NCBI GenBank assembly: GCA_020205615.1
Contig: CM035151.1
Span: 17,958,322 to 18,022,321 of the forward strand
Length of the DNA stretch: 64,000 nt
Direction of reading: 5' to 3'
Source of the DNA: Panax quinquefolius
Lineage: Eukaryota; Streptophyta; Magnoliopsida; Apiales; Araliaceae
Positions 37,481-48,407 of the stretch are shown here, in pieces. How positions within the stretch are numbered: the first letter of the stretch is position 1; every line of letters begins with the position of its first letter. The notes under the pieces were generated by a model, which worked only from the letters and a program-made list of their open reading frames with translations, was not told the origin of the DNA and ran no database searches. The position numbers and the translations under genes were made by a program.

Positions 37481-37993
37481 AAACATGGGTTAAATAACAT
37501 ATCACATATTATCCCTATACTCGTACCGACCAAATAAATACCACATAAACTTAGGTAGGTCATACTAGCGAAGAATTCCCGTCTCTCCCTCCTAGTTCTT
37601 ATCTCACATCTCACCGAGGATCATATCCCAACCTTGTGTGCGACTGGACACCAACTTGTGTCGACACCTCACATTGATACCTATCGGTTTGCCATCGCAG
37701 AAGGCGTCCCCTACGGAGATCGGCCGGTGCATGCATTCCCATCAACGAAGTCACCGGTGAGAGGCTGGGGCTCTTCACACTTATGGCTCGACGATACAGT
37801 GTGACTCTGGACACCAACTTGTGTCAAGACCTCACATTGATACTATCGATTTTGCCCATAGAAAGCAGGCGTCCCCTACGGAGAGTGCGGCGGTGCATTC
37901 CCCATCAAGAGGAAGTCACCGGTGAGAGGCTCGGGGCTCTTCACACTTATGGCTCGATCTGGACACCAAACTGTGTCGTACCTCATTGGTACC
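37481..37993 (-). other. B2 leader with two tandem PBS-leader cassettes
   Basis: After a normal leader (37,481-37,630), two units of about 165 bp follow (37,643-37,803 and 37,804-37,985). Each begins GGACACCAACTTGTGTC, contains GGCGTCCCCTACGGAGA, and ends in GGGGCTCTTCACACTTATGG. The expected PBS next to the LTR is distorted by a short insertion (ATTGGTACCTGTCGACGCC at 37,985-38,003). Confidence 0.8.
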
Positions 37994-40418
37994 TGTCGAC
38001 GCCCCAAAATTAGGTATCGTCATTCCCCCATCAGAAGTTGGGGCTCTTGGGTCTTCACACTTACACGGTACATAAATTCAGGTATCGCTCACCCATCAAC
38101 TTAAATTCAAATACAACTTACTAACCTAATAGCGTATGCAATCTGACATAAAGCTATGAGTTTGAATACAAATATTGTCTACTAGATATTATACTGAACT
38201 CGAAAGGAGTCCTCATTACAACTATTATCACACTATTTCACGAGAATAGTGAGGACTACTAATCTTATCCTCGGACCATTACTTACGTTCCCAGGCTCGT
38301 CCTAGTTATGTTCTCATTTCACGAAGAGAAACGGTGAAAGAAAAGGTGAGCTCAACTAGCCCGATAAGAAATATTATGACTAAGATAATGCGAGAATAAA
38401 TTATCATTAGCCTTCAACAGATGTTAAAGCGATAAAATACAATAGACAACCGGTTTAAGCTGCGGTGAATAAGCAATCCATTAAAAGAGTCAAGTAGAGA
38501 ATAAAAGTCTACTATCTTTTAGGTTTTAAAGGTTTTCATCAATTTTTATCATTTGAGACTCGACAATAAATAAACCACCACATCTAATTATCCACGTACC
38601 ACGATCGAGGATTTTTATCAAATTATCGATGGTCATGACTATACCAAATCACCCCTGGTCATAATCATACCAAAAACTATCCATCAACTTGCATTCACAG
38701 ACCATTTGAGGACTTTTGTCACATCATTTATATCAAGTCGTGATTATCTGCAAGAATGATCCACGGTCATAATCATACTAAGTTCATCTATGCACGTAAG
38801 CGAAGATAACATAATATAACATGAGGATGATGACAATGACATAATAATTCAATAAAACAAGTTCAAGAATTATTTAATCCATGAATTATTAACGTCAAAT
38901 TGTCAACATAATCTTTGTTTACGTAGAGTAAAATTCAAGAATGATCGGAAGAATATTTCCGTGAAAGATCTTTGGATGAAAGCAAATATCGAGGATATTC
39001 TACTAATTTCATGGAGTATAGAAGTCAAAGTTTTAACCAAATTTGGGTATAATAAAGAATGGAATAACAAAAGAAATCACCGTGCATGCGGTACTTACGC
39101 ATAGGCGAGTTATTCAACATAATAATAATAACGGAACGAAGTCGGTGAAATTCTGCAAGCGGGATGTTCAAACAGAATAATAAAGATGGAACCGGATCAG
39201 GTGTAAAACACGAGATAGGATATTCAGCGAGAATGATAAAAGGCGGAACCGAGTCGGGTGTAAAACACACAGACGGATGTTCAACGAGAATAATAGAAGA
39301 ATGTCACCAAGTATAGGATGTAAAATCATATAACAAAAGTTATTCCAAGAATAATAAGCAATGGAATAACATAATGATTTCACCAAGTATAGGGTATGCT
39401 GGCGTATACGAGGTTATGTATAGGGTATGCCACTTTTACGAGTTATTCCAGCGAGAATAATAGTGAATGGAATAATGAAGTTCTCTTCGAAGAAGAAAGA
39501 ATAACACCCCTTACGGTACAACAAATAATATCCCTTACCTTAGAAGAACCTGAATATTGGAAAAGTGAAGTAGCGAGAATACTTTTCTTCTTTCTCTCTA
39601 TAGATTTTCTCTCTATAGCTTCTCTCTATAATTTTCTCTCTAGAGTTTGAAATTGAATTCGTAAGAAAATAATGAAGGAATGAGCTTATTTATAGGAAAA
39701 TAGAATGCGTAGTAATTAATCCATGAGCGGTCCAAATTGATTTACTTTAATCGGCGGTCCATATTTAAAGCAAAATCTTTTAAATAAAATATCATATATT
39801 CTATTTATATAAAAACATTTTACTATGCAAACACTATGCAACACTAAACAAAACTTTATGCAAAATAATAAAATATAATATATTCTATTTATAGAATAAC
39901 TTTAATAAAGTATTACATTTTATATAAAAAGATGTTTATGTTTTATTACGTTAATAATCTGAATAAAATAAAAGCGTCATTATCATTTATAATAATTCAT
40001 ATTATTAATCGATGATAATGGAATCAAACTTAGTGACTTCTCACATAAGCATCGATAATCAATCTGGTGTCTTCTTATGCGACCACACGTATTATTCTTG
40101 TACTTTTACTACCGAAGTAGTTCAACAAGTATCAACAATAAAACTTCCGTCGTTATTTCAATAAAATATTTTTGTCGTTTTCTCGATCAAAACAATAATT
40201 ACATTGTGGGGTCCACCAATGATTGGTAGTTATCGAATATTCCTGCTTTGAACCAAGAATATTCCCTGAGCCAATCGAATATAATATAATCACTTGCATA
40301 CTTTGCAAAATTTATAAATACTACCCACAACTATAATATTATCTCAAATTCACACCATAATATTAAAAATTATTTCTACAAAATTTAAATCTTTATTGAT
40401 AAAATCTGGGGTCTCACA
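37994..40418 (-). repeat. B2 5' LTR (right)
   Basis: 2,425 bp, TGTCGACGCCCC...GGGGTCTCACA. Its first 100 bp (38,015-38,095) contain extra pieces that resemble the cassette (CATTCCCCCATCAG, GGGCTCTTGGGTCTTCACAC) and are absent from the left LTR. This suggests template switching or mis-assembly. TATA-like TATAAATA lies near 39,688-39,697. Confidence 0.87.
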
Positions 40419-40423
40419 CATAT

Positions 40424-40547
40424 ACTTCAACTGACCAACAAATAAGCTTATGTATGACACACTAGCGAAGGATTACTCGTCTCTCCCCTCCTAGTACTTA
40501 TTCCCCTATCTCCGCCAGAGACCATATCCCTAAACTCTGATACCAAC
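40424..40547 (-). other. D leader and primer binding site
   Basis: The remainder of the D leader continues from 21,330 once A2, B2 and their duplications are removed. The PBS at 40,535-40,545 reads TGGTATCAGAG on the minus strand, complementary to plant initiator-Met tRNA, and is the cleanest gypsy PBS in the window. Confidence 0.85.
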
Positions 40548-43319
40548 TGTAACGCCCCCAAAACAAGTATACAACACCCATTCTGAATCGCCAAATACAT
40601 GGTACAGAAACAACTACAACTTTATTAATAAAACATAAAAACTATGAGTTTAAATACAAATATTATCATCTACGCAATATCCACACTCAAATAAGTCCTC
40701 AGTACAATTATTGATACATTATTTTATAAAAATGGTGAGGACTACTAACACAACTTCTAGAACCATCATTCCACACTTTCCGACTAGTACTTTCATTACA
40801 TTCACGCCTCACGAGAAGAAAAATGGAACAACAAGGAAAAGGGTGAGCTCAACTAGCCCAATAAAGAACATTATGACTAAGATAATATACAACAAATTAT
40901 CGTTAGTCCTCAACATGGAAAAATCTAATAGAATACAATAGACAACCAGTTTTAAATCAATATTCGCAGCGGAAATAATAATTAATTAGAAGAGTTATGT
41001 AGAGAATGCAAACTACTATCTTCTATATATGAATTTAAAAGTTCATCGTCTATCTTTTATCCCTGTAACATCAATCAATATATATTTGGAATCAAATATT
41101 CATCTTTGCACTCTGAAAGAAGATATTCATCGATTGGTCATATTCATCTAAACACCTGTTCATCTCTTTGCCTTTATCGGGCCAAAGATATTAATCAATC
41201 GGTCATATTCATCTCAACACCTGTTCATCTTTGCACTACGGGCCAAAGATATTCATCAAAAATCATTCATCTTTACACTACAGGCCAAAGATATTCAATT
41301 ATATCATCATTTAGGGTGAGGATGATGAAAAATATTTTAAAGAAAAGCGAATCCGGTGAAACAAAGAATAAATATTAATGATTCGTATTTTAAACAATCC
41401 AAGTTCAAAAATACTTCATAAATAACTTGATTGGAGTAAAATTCAAGAATGAAGATCAAAACATACATCCAATCAAAGATAGGAATCATAATGAGACAAT
41501 CTTGGACACGAGAAAAGAAAATTTAATTTTTTTACGTGAATAGTGTCGTATTCGTGAATAGTCTTGAGATACGTGAATAGTAACTCAGGCCTCAAAAGAT
41601 AGAAACTTCACAAAAAAAAATATCATCACAACCGTGAATAATAGTACTCGTGAATAGTAACTCGTGAATAGTAACTCATGAATAAGTAACTTAGAGCATG
41701 AAAAAATTTCAAATTTGATAAAAATTTCCAACCGATATTTTGGCATAATGATATTGAAGAAATAATATCATTTTGAATAAAATAACATCTCTTACCTCGG
41801 AAAGAATAGTACTTATTTGGAATCTTTGGATATAATCTTTGAAAGAACTTGCAGTATAGCAATACTCAAAGTACTAAAATACTCACAAAAATCGCTCGAT
41901 ATTATAGAGAGAGAGAGAAGATTTGGGTTTACGGTGTGATTTTTAATTCTAACATAAACACCCTATTTATAGGAAAATGCTTAGAACACCAAAGCAAAAA
42001 ATTTAATATAATATTAATATATATAATAAATCTTCTACGCCATCCTACCAGCTGATCTCAAACACCTAACACATGTCCATAAACAACAAAAACGTTTTTC
42101 TAAATAAAAATAATTTAAACTTCCAAAAATTAATTATTTCGGAACTTCGGAACTTCAATAATTCATAATAAATAGCCCTTTTATCAAAAAATTCGAATCT
42201 CGCGACTTTTTATAGGAAATTCAATTCTCTACAACTATACAGAAGAAAGTTTTTTCAAATTCCAAACAGAAATTGACCGAAATCCATAAACGAACGATTT
42301 TACAAGCTATAATCAAATTTCAGTCAAGAAATGGGGTCCACCGACACACAAAACATGTGTTAATCATTTAATGCAACAAAAATACTCTTCCTCCTCATAT
42401 ACTCATATATCCCACATTCATTGTAAAAAAATCACCATTATTATATAATATAATAAAATATTATTTTATCAGAAAAGATAAAATATCAATTTTTTAACAA
42501 TTGTCACTTTAAAAATTTTCTCCATCTATATCCACATAAAATCAATATTTTCATCATCATATAAATCAATAATTAATTATTCACAAATAATATTCTGAGA
42601 ATCAAGATCTTGGCAACTGGGACTAGTTCCGAGAAAGAGGGCTTTCAATAAGAATTTCTCTTTCTTAGTGCAATTGATTAGGTGACCAAACCTCTCTTTA
42701 GACAGAACTTTCTAGACATTGCCAATAATGTTTTCTAATAATATTATTCGGATAATATGAATTATTGCTTCAATAATGGAAAATACTGTTTAGTGACAAT
42801 TATTGAAACAACAGTAATAGAAAAAAATTAAAGCATCAATTATTGAATCAATAAAATAAAATCTTTGAGCGATAGCTTCATCGTAGCAGTTATTGAGTAG
42901 TGCTTTTACGTAAGAATCAATAATTGGTGCAATCTGGTGTCTTACTATCTGCAACAGCGCGTATTCATGTGTTTTTAACCACCGGGTATTCCAACCAGAT
43001 AATTGATGAATAACTACTGTGATTATTTATAAACTACTTATACTTGTCGTTTTCTTCATCCAATTGCTTTTCGTTATGGGCCCATTACAAGGTCGCTACT
43101 TGCCGTCATACGAATATTCCCGACATGCGTGAAGAATATTCCACGACCAAACGAATATTCTCCGACAACAATGAGTATTTTATAACCACTTGCTTATTTA
43201 AAAAAATATTTACGCATTTCACCCATAACTAACCACATTAATCAAATCAACCCTTACTATTTCAAAATAATAAATAAAGGAAATTCTATTTTTATTTTAA
43301 AAAAATTCGGGGTCTTACA
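40548..43319 (-). repeat. D 5' LTR (right)
   Basis: 2,772 bp, TGTAACGCCCCC...GGGGTCTTACA, followed by the duplication AATAA. It is more diverged from its partner than the A1 or A2 pairs are, consistent with D being older. Confidence 0.9.
41963..41972 (-). promoter_or_regulatory. TATA box of D 5' LTR
   Basis: CTATAAATAG on the minus strand. Confidence 0.7.
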
Positions 43320-43700
43320 AATAATGTCTTATTACATTAATATGTAAGGGCAATATAGTAATAGGGTAGTTTAAAAATAAAAATATTTTCCCTTCCATTC
43401 TCACATTCTAAACTCAAAAATATAATTAAAATCTCATCTATTCCCTTCAATTCTAAAACTCTCAAATATGACAAGGGAAAATTATAATCCATTCCCATCC
43501 CTTTCCCTCCTATACTTTCCCTTCATATCTCATCTCTCCAAACTCACAAACACATTATTAGGTAATATAAAATATTTAACTTTTCTATCCCTCCAAATCC
43601 TTCCACTTTTGGGAAAAAAATTTTAAGCCAAAAATAAAATCATAATCTCTTCCTTTCCTCTCTGAAAAAAACTTATAAACATATAATTTTAAAAAAAATT
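43320..43700 (-). repeat. Right arm of dispersed AT-rich repeat
   Basis: Inverted relative to 17,938-18,407; shared pieces include the reverses of GTTTGTGAGTTT and GGATTTGGAGGGAT. Sub-blocks occur in a different order in the two arms, so it is a compound repeat and not a simple hairpin. Confidence 0.65.
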
Positions 43701-44128
43701 AATTATTTTTTCTTCCCACCCTTACCATAAAAAAAACGTGCACACACAATAAAAGTAATTATTGAAGGAACGAAGCTAGGGACCATCAAAGTGCGACTTT
43801 AGCGCTGGAATGTGGTATTAAAGTTAAGCTAGTAGGAATACTAGCTATACTACTCCATTTGTTAATCAAGATTTATTAACTATAACACGTGAATTCATGT
43901 GAAAAGGGTCCTCCATGTTATTTATTTATTTTTATGCAAAAGGCGAAAGAAATAATATTACTGAAATGTCTCCTAATCCAAATTAAAGGTATGGACCAAT
44001 TAAGGTCCTCCATCTTTGTTATATATACAATTGTATGGGATCCTTTGAGTGTTAGTATAATAAGTACTCCTACTAAATACTTTTGAGTGGTTTAATTACA
44101 ATTTACGGTACACTGTAAACTTAATTTA
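43701..44128. other. Unassigned intergenic DNA
   Basis: No open frame, repeat or RNA gene recognised. Confidence 0.6.
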
Positions 44129-44243
44129 TGTTAGAAATAAAGTATTGGAATGTGATAAGGTTGGGATATGAAAAGGTTGAGAAATAAAAAGGACTTATGT
44201 CCTTTCATTTACTGGATGAAGTGAACGTGGCTTAGGAAGTGGA

Positions 44244-44288
<45 letters not shown>

Positions 44289-44493
44289 GAAGAAGAAGAA
44301 GAAGAAGAATACAAGAGAGAGAGAGAGATAGACCATCACCCATTCGAGAAAATGCTATTAGCTATTCTGTCTATGGTAGTTTGTATATTAGAAGAAATAA
44401 GAATATCATAGTGAAAGAAAAGTGTGGATGACCAATTGAATACAAAAGTTTATTAATATACATGTATTTTGTTTTATATATTATTGTATAACA
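44129..44493 (+). repeat. Copia 5' LTR
   Basis: TGTTAGAAATAAAG...TTGTATAACA with TGTTA/TAACA inverted ends and a PBS-like sequence immediately after. It contains (AT)n and (GAA)n tracts. Confidence 0.7.
44247..44309. repeat. (AT)n then (GAA)n microsatellite
   Basis: (AT) for 39 bp followed by eight GAA units. A short (GA) run follows at about 44,313-44,328. Confidence 0.95.
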
Positions 44494-44583
44494 TGTTATC
44501 AGCACAAAGGTCTATCTAATTTTGAAAATTAAAATGAGTTCTTTCAACTCAATGTAAGTATTATTTCATTACAATTAAATTTA

Positions 44584-44586
<3 letters not shown>

Positions 44587-44654
<68 letters not shown>
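44587..44654. repeat. (AT)34 microsatellite
   Basis: 68 bp of pure AT alternation. Confidence 0.97.
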
Positions 44655-44657
<3 letters not shown>

Positions 44658-45059
44658 AAAGTAAAGTAATATGGTAGTAGATTAATAATGCATGTTTCAC
44701 ATACACAAGTAACAAGAGTAGATAGGTAGTCATCAAATTCAAACCAATGAAGACAAACGTTTCTATTATTTTATCTATAGCTATTATCATTGCTAGTCAT
44801 GACTCACAATTATTCAGCAAAAGCCACATGGATGATTATAGTCTTCAGTTTTATTATTGCTTTCTATAACAATATATTTTTAGTTCATATCTCTTGTTAC
44901 GATGACTACTTCTAAGTATGCTTAGTAGTGTTGGTTTGTTATTTAGTTTTAGTGGACAAATTTAGTTTCGTGTTTTACTGCATTTCTACAAATTGTTTCA
45001 TTACAATTAAATCTGAACATATACAATTATTTAATTTGGTCGGGAATATGTTTAGTTAT

Positions 45060-46170
45060 TTAATATTCAAATCTTATAAATTTGAATTTGTTGCCCATGA
45101 TTTATATCGAGCAAGAATTGTTCGTCATGAACTCTTGATGCTGAGATTCATATAAAAGTAAAGAAAATCATGCATTCCTGCAGGATCATGCAAATTAAAA
45201 TCAATTATTTTTATTCGCTGTCATCTTCATGAAAAATTAAAATCAGAGTACGTTATAGTAAAAGTCCCACTTGTCTTATGAAATGACTTTAAAAAAAAGA
45301 TATCAGAATCAAAACTTGTAATCCTCCCAAAAGCTCGTTATAATTGGTTGCACCTAAAGTTGCAAGATTTTAAAAGTGTTTAGTGAGAACAATTCTATAT
45401 TTTTTTTAAAAATAATCTCACTATTAAAATTTTGTGAAAAAATACTGATTAAGACATGTTAGAAAATATTTATTCTATTTCATATGCCTCGAATATGCTC
45501 CTACAACATCAATATTAATAGCGTAAGTTCACAAAATATTCCCTGAAGCGATAAAGGAAACTATAGGGGTGTTTGTTTATAGCTGAATAAAGCTGAATCT
45601 GAATGGTGAATAAATTGATTGCATTTGTTTTGGTGCGAATAAATTTGAATCGGTAAAATGGGACGAAATTTGAATGGCTAAGTCAGATTTTTTTTAGCCA
45701 AATGGCTGAATGAGCAGCTGAATGAAGTAAAAAAAATAAAAAAATATTATAACTTTTATATTAAGTAATATTAAATAAATTTACAATAATTTTGAATTTT
45801 TTCAAAGTGGTAAAATAATAAAGTTTTATCATTAAAATGTTTCAGATATGTCAATTATCAAACAACTCATTCAGATTCAGATTCAACTCATTCAGATTCA
45901 AATTCATTCAGTTTTTATCAAACACCTCCTATGTTCCCAGAAGTGATATTATGTCTTCTAGTGGCTGTACAAAATAATGAATTTTTTCTGAAAAATCAGC
46001 AATCTCGCCCGAATGATTCTACTACATTCCATGAAGTGAATGGAACCTCATTTGATAATCATAGAGAAAATTATGGTTGTGGCTATGGTAGTGGACGTGA
46101 AAAGAACAATCAATATAGAAAAGGGAATGTACTTATCGTACTTCTAAACATTTGGTAGATTTGTACCAAG
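45060..46170 (+). pseudogene. Copia gag (UBN2-type), degraded and split by a MITE
   Basis: Plus-strand landmarks typical of plant copia gag appear in the right order. They are KFEFVA (45,078), TLDAEIHIK (45,134-45,160), the HLHEKLKSEYV region (about 45,225), ARYNWLHLKLQDFKSV (about 45,330-45,380), YASNMLLQHQY (about 45,485-45,517) and KFTKYS. After the MITE come LLVAVQNNEFFLKNQQSRP and FHEVNGTSF, and finally RTSKHLVDLYQ at the right edge. The zinc knuckle that should precede RTSKHLVD is reduced to a single Cys, so a small deletion removed it. Many stops and frame changes show it is old. Confidence 0.8.
45565..45930. mobile_element. MITE-like element inside copia gag
   Basis: 366 bp with imperfect terminal inverted repeats (AGGGGTGTTTG at left, CAAACACCTCCT at right) and subterminal repeats of CTGAAT / GATTCAGATT. 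Removing it rejoins the KYS and LLVAVQNNE parts of the copia gag. The duplication is unclear, perhaps only TA, so the superfamily is not assigned. Confidence 0.65.
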
Positions 46171-46636
46171 TGTAATACCCGGTAAAAAATAAAAAAATAA
46201 ATAAATAAATAAATAAATAATATTTAAATCGATATTTAAATTGAGCTTTTTTTATGTTTGGGTCAAATTGTATTAAATTTATGATAAAGTGAAAGCTATT
46301 AAATGCAAAGGATCTCTTGTAATTTTGAGGAGTTGTAGAGGTTTGAGGTAATAAGATTAATCTTTTGGAGTAAATAAACTTTTCGGTTATTCTAGACTTT
46401 TCTGTTATTCTAGTAAGATATTGAAATTATTTTATATAAAATTTCTTTGTGATGGTAAGATGAGATTTTGAAATTTTGATATTTGTTGAGTTAAGGTTTG
46501 CACTAAGAGAATGATTGATTTATTGAATGTTTAGATATATAACAAGTGATGAATCCAATATATCTTAAGAGATTTTGAAAGCTATAGTTTGCTTATTCAG
46601 ATAGTAGGATATATTATTTGGAGTTTGGTATGGTGA

Positions 46637-46865
46637 TGAAAAGATCTTAGTAGTAGTATATTTTTGGTGTAAAAATATTTGAGAACTATTTTGATTTGAG
46701 GTTATGATATTTTGAAACTCTTATGGACTTAGGAGAGTTGGTGATAAAGAGATATTAGTAGTATATTCTTTGGTGTAATATTATTTGATGAATAGTTCAA
46801 ATTAAGGATGAGATATTTTGAAGCTCTTGAGGACTTGGGGAGAGTTGGTAATATAGTTTGCATAG
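46637..46865. repeat. 113-bp tandem duplication in LTR E
   Basis: Two diverged units, each with GATATTAGTAGTATAT-like, TTTGGTGTAA.A.TATTTGA and GAGATATTTTGAA.CTCTT segments and ending in AGAGTTGGT.AT. Confidence 0.65.
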
Positions 46866-47046
46866 TTGTTTTGTTTATCTAATGTCTTTAGAGTTTTGTA
46901 TGAATTTATGTAAAATAAAACAAAAATAATTTGTTAGATCTTTGTCATGTGTGGAATATAAACGTTTTACGAATTAAAGATAATTTTAAATATTTTGGGT
47001 ATTTGAATCGTATTTAGATGAAGAAAATTTTTGTGATTTTGAATTA

Positions 47047-47190
47047 TGTTCCGAAGAGTACGTTTACAAGAATTAAACTCAAATATATTAGCGACGGGCC
47101 GCACAAACGGTGGATCATGTGATCTAATTTGATGCAACGTGAAGAACCTTATCAAGGCTTGACATGGTAGCTGACGAATCTTTTACAAGT
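47047..47190 (+). pseudogene. Plastid-derived 16S rRNA fragment (NUPT)
   Basis: The sequence follows the universally conserved region of bacterial/plastid 16S rRNA around E. coli positions 880-1,000. In order it has GAGTACGTTTACAAGAAT, AAACTCAAA, GACGGGCCGCACAAACGGT, GGATCATGTGATCTAATTTG, ATGCAACGTGAAGAACCTTA and TCAAGGCTTGACATG. Many differences are C-to-T or G-to-A, as expected for old methylated nuclear copies of organelle DNA. The stretch after GACATG resembles the plastid form better than the plant mitochondrial one. Only about 145 bp is present, so it is not a gene. Confidence 0.8.
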
Positions 47191-48036
47191 ACATTGATAA
47201 TTATGTGGACCGATGACTTATCCGCGTTGATCGTTACAAATGGCGACGCTACGTCGTAACTAAATTTTTTTTGTAGCTTATTTGAATTTCGAGGACGGAA
47301 TTATTTTTAAGGGGTGAAAAATTTAATAACCCATATTTTTTAAAAATTAAATATTAATTAATTTTATTGTATACAATTGTATTTAAATTGGAAAAGGTAA
47401 ATGATTTTTGTTTCCCTCTTTTCTTCCTTGTTTTGTTTGAAAAATTAAATTCTTTTAGTTGGTAATTAAATAACTGATTAAATTAAAATTGAGAAAGATA
47501 ATTCCTTTTGTTAAAGTCTTATGGTAAAATTATTCGGAGCGGGAAGCTACTTAGGAGATAGATGAGTCTATTCGAGCGGAGTATCCGCATTTTTTGATAA
47601 TTAGGTACGTTCATTCTTTTGATTTCGGGGACGGAATCCTTTTTAAGGGGTAGGTGATGTAATACCCGGTTAAAAAAAAACCAATAAATAAAATAAATAT
47701 TATTTAAATCCATATTTTAATTGGGCTTTTCTTATGTTTGGGTCAAATTGTATTAAATTTGTGTGAACTATAATAAGTATGTGATTACATTAATTTGGGC
47801 TTTTATACTAATTGGATCTATTTTATATTTGGGTAATTATAAAATTCTATTAAAATTAGAAGACACAATAAGATATATAAATAAACAAGTAAAACCTAAT
47901 TAGACTCTCATACGCTTATTACGTAACTGAAGGAGAAGAAGGGAGAAAATCGGCAGTGGAAGAACAAAACAAAACGGAAGAAGATTCTTTCAGTAAGATA
48001 ATATTATTACTTTGTGAATCAGTATACTTTATTTTG

Positions 48037-48040
<4 letters not shown>

Positions 48041-48073
<33 letters not shown>
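48041..48073. repeat. (TA)n microsatellite
   Basis: 33 bp of TA alternation. Confidence 0.95.
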
Positions 48074-48075
<2 letters not shown>

Positions 48076-48346
48076 CTACATCAAGTGACCAATTAGTGAA
48101 TCAGGTGAGGAGCCAGTTAATGGATTAATAGTTAATTTAATATAATTCTTATATATTTTATTAGATTGGTTTAGGTGTAGTTATCAATTTAACTAGATCT
48201 ATATTTTTAGTAAAGTTTGATTTTTTTTTGCAACAGAGGATGTGAAGTTCTAATTAAATTTTGTAAGTTGTGATTCGCTTCAGGAATTAAGTTTATGCAA
48301 GTTTAAAAAAAAAGAAGTTCATATCCTATAAATAGTGAAGGTGTAA

Positions 48347-48404
<58 letters not shown>
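48347..48404. repeat. (TG)n(TA)n compound microsatellite
   Basis: Seven TG units, then 22 TA units, ending against the B3 LTR. Confidence 0.95.

Positions 48405-48407
<3 letters not shown>

Larger units (their letters stand above)
31714..40418 (-). mobile_element. Element B2: non-autonomous gag/protease-only LTR element with chimeric interior
   Basis: Two 2.4-kb LTRs (31,714-34,139 and 37,994-40,418) flank about 3.85 kb. A perfect duplication CATAT (31,709-31,713 and 40,419-40,423) proves a transposition event. Read on the minus strand, the interior has a duplicated PBS-leader cassette, a gag start, a CCHC knuckle, protease, the beginning of RT, then about 2 kb of non-coding LTR-like DNA with a 58-bp array, then a polypurine tract. 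RNaseH, integrase and most of RT are missing. It resembles the TR-GAG/LARD kinds of non-autonomous elements known in plants, and would need proteins from another copy. Confidence 0.9.
18408..43319 (-). mobile_element. Element D: older A-related LTR retrotransposon carrying nested A2 and B2
   Basis: LTRs at 18,408-21,149 and 40,548-43,319 belong to the A family but are more diverged. Flanks are a perfect 5-bp duplication: AATAA at 18,403-18,407 and 43,320-43,324. Its own interior is reduced to a gag 5' remnant (21,150-21,330) and the leader/PBS (40,424-40,547). Pol was lost by a deletion that also removed the last 12 bp of the left LTR. A2 inserted into the leader, and B2 later inserted at the A2 edge. 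Confidence 0.9.
44129..46170 (+). mobile_element. Decayed copia element: 5' LTR, PBS and gag
   Basis: A 365-bp LTR (44,129-44,493) is followed directly by TGTTATCAGCAC, the primer-binding type of many plant copia elements. An ATG near 44,534 and then a heavily decayed gag (about 45,060-46,170) follow. A MITE splits the gag and a gypsy LTR cuts it at 46,171; pol is absent. (AT)n tracts have expanded in the LTR and the leader. Confidence 0.75.

Noticed and set aside
44243..44431. Open frame starting MHIYIYIYI
   Set aside because: Translation of the (AT)n and (GAA)n microsatellites; likewise 44,581-44,790.
47047..47190. A functional rRNA gene or bacterial contamination
   Set aside because: Only about 145 bp of 16S-like sequence is present, with many transitions and retrotransposon sequence on both sides.
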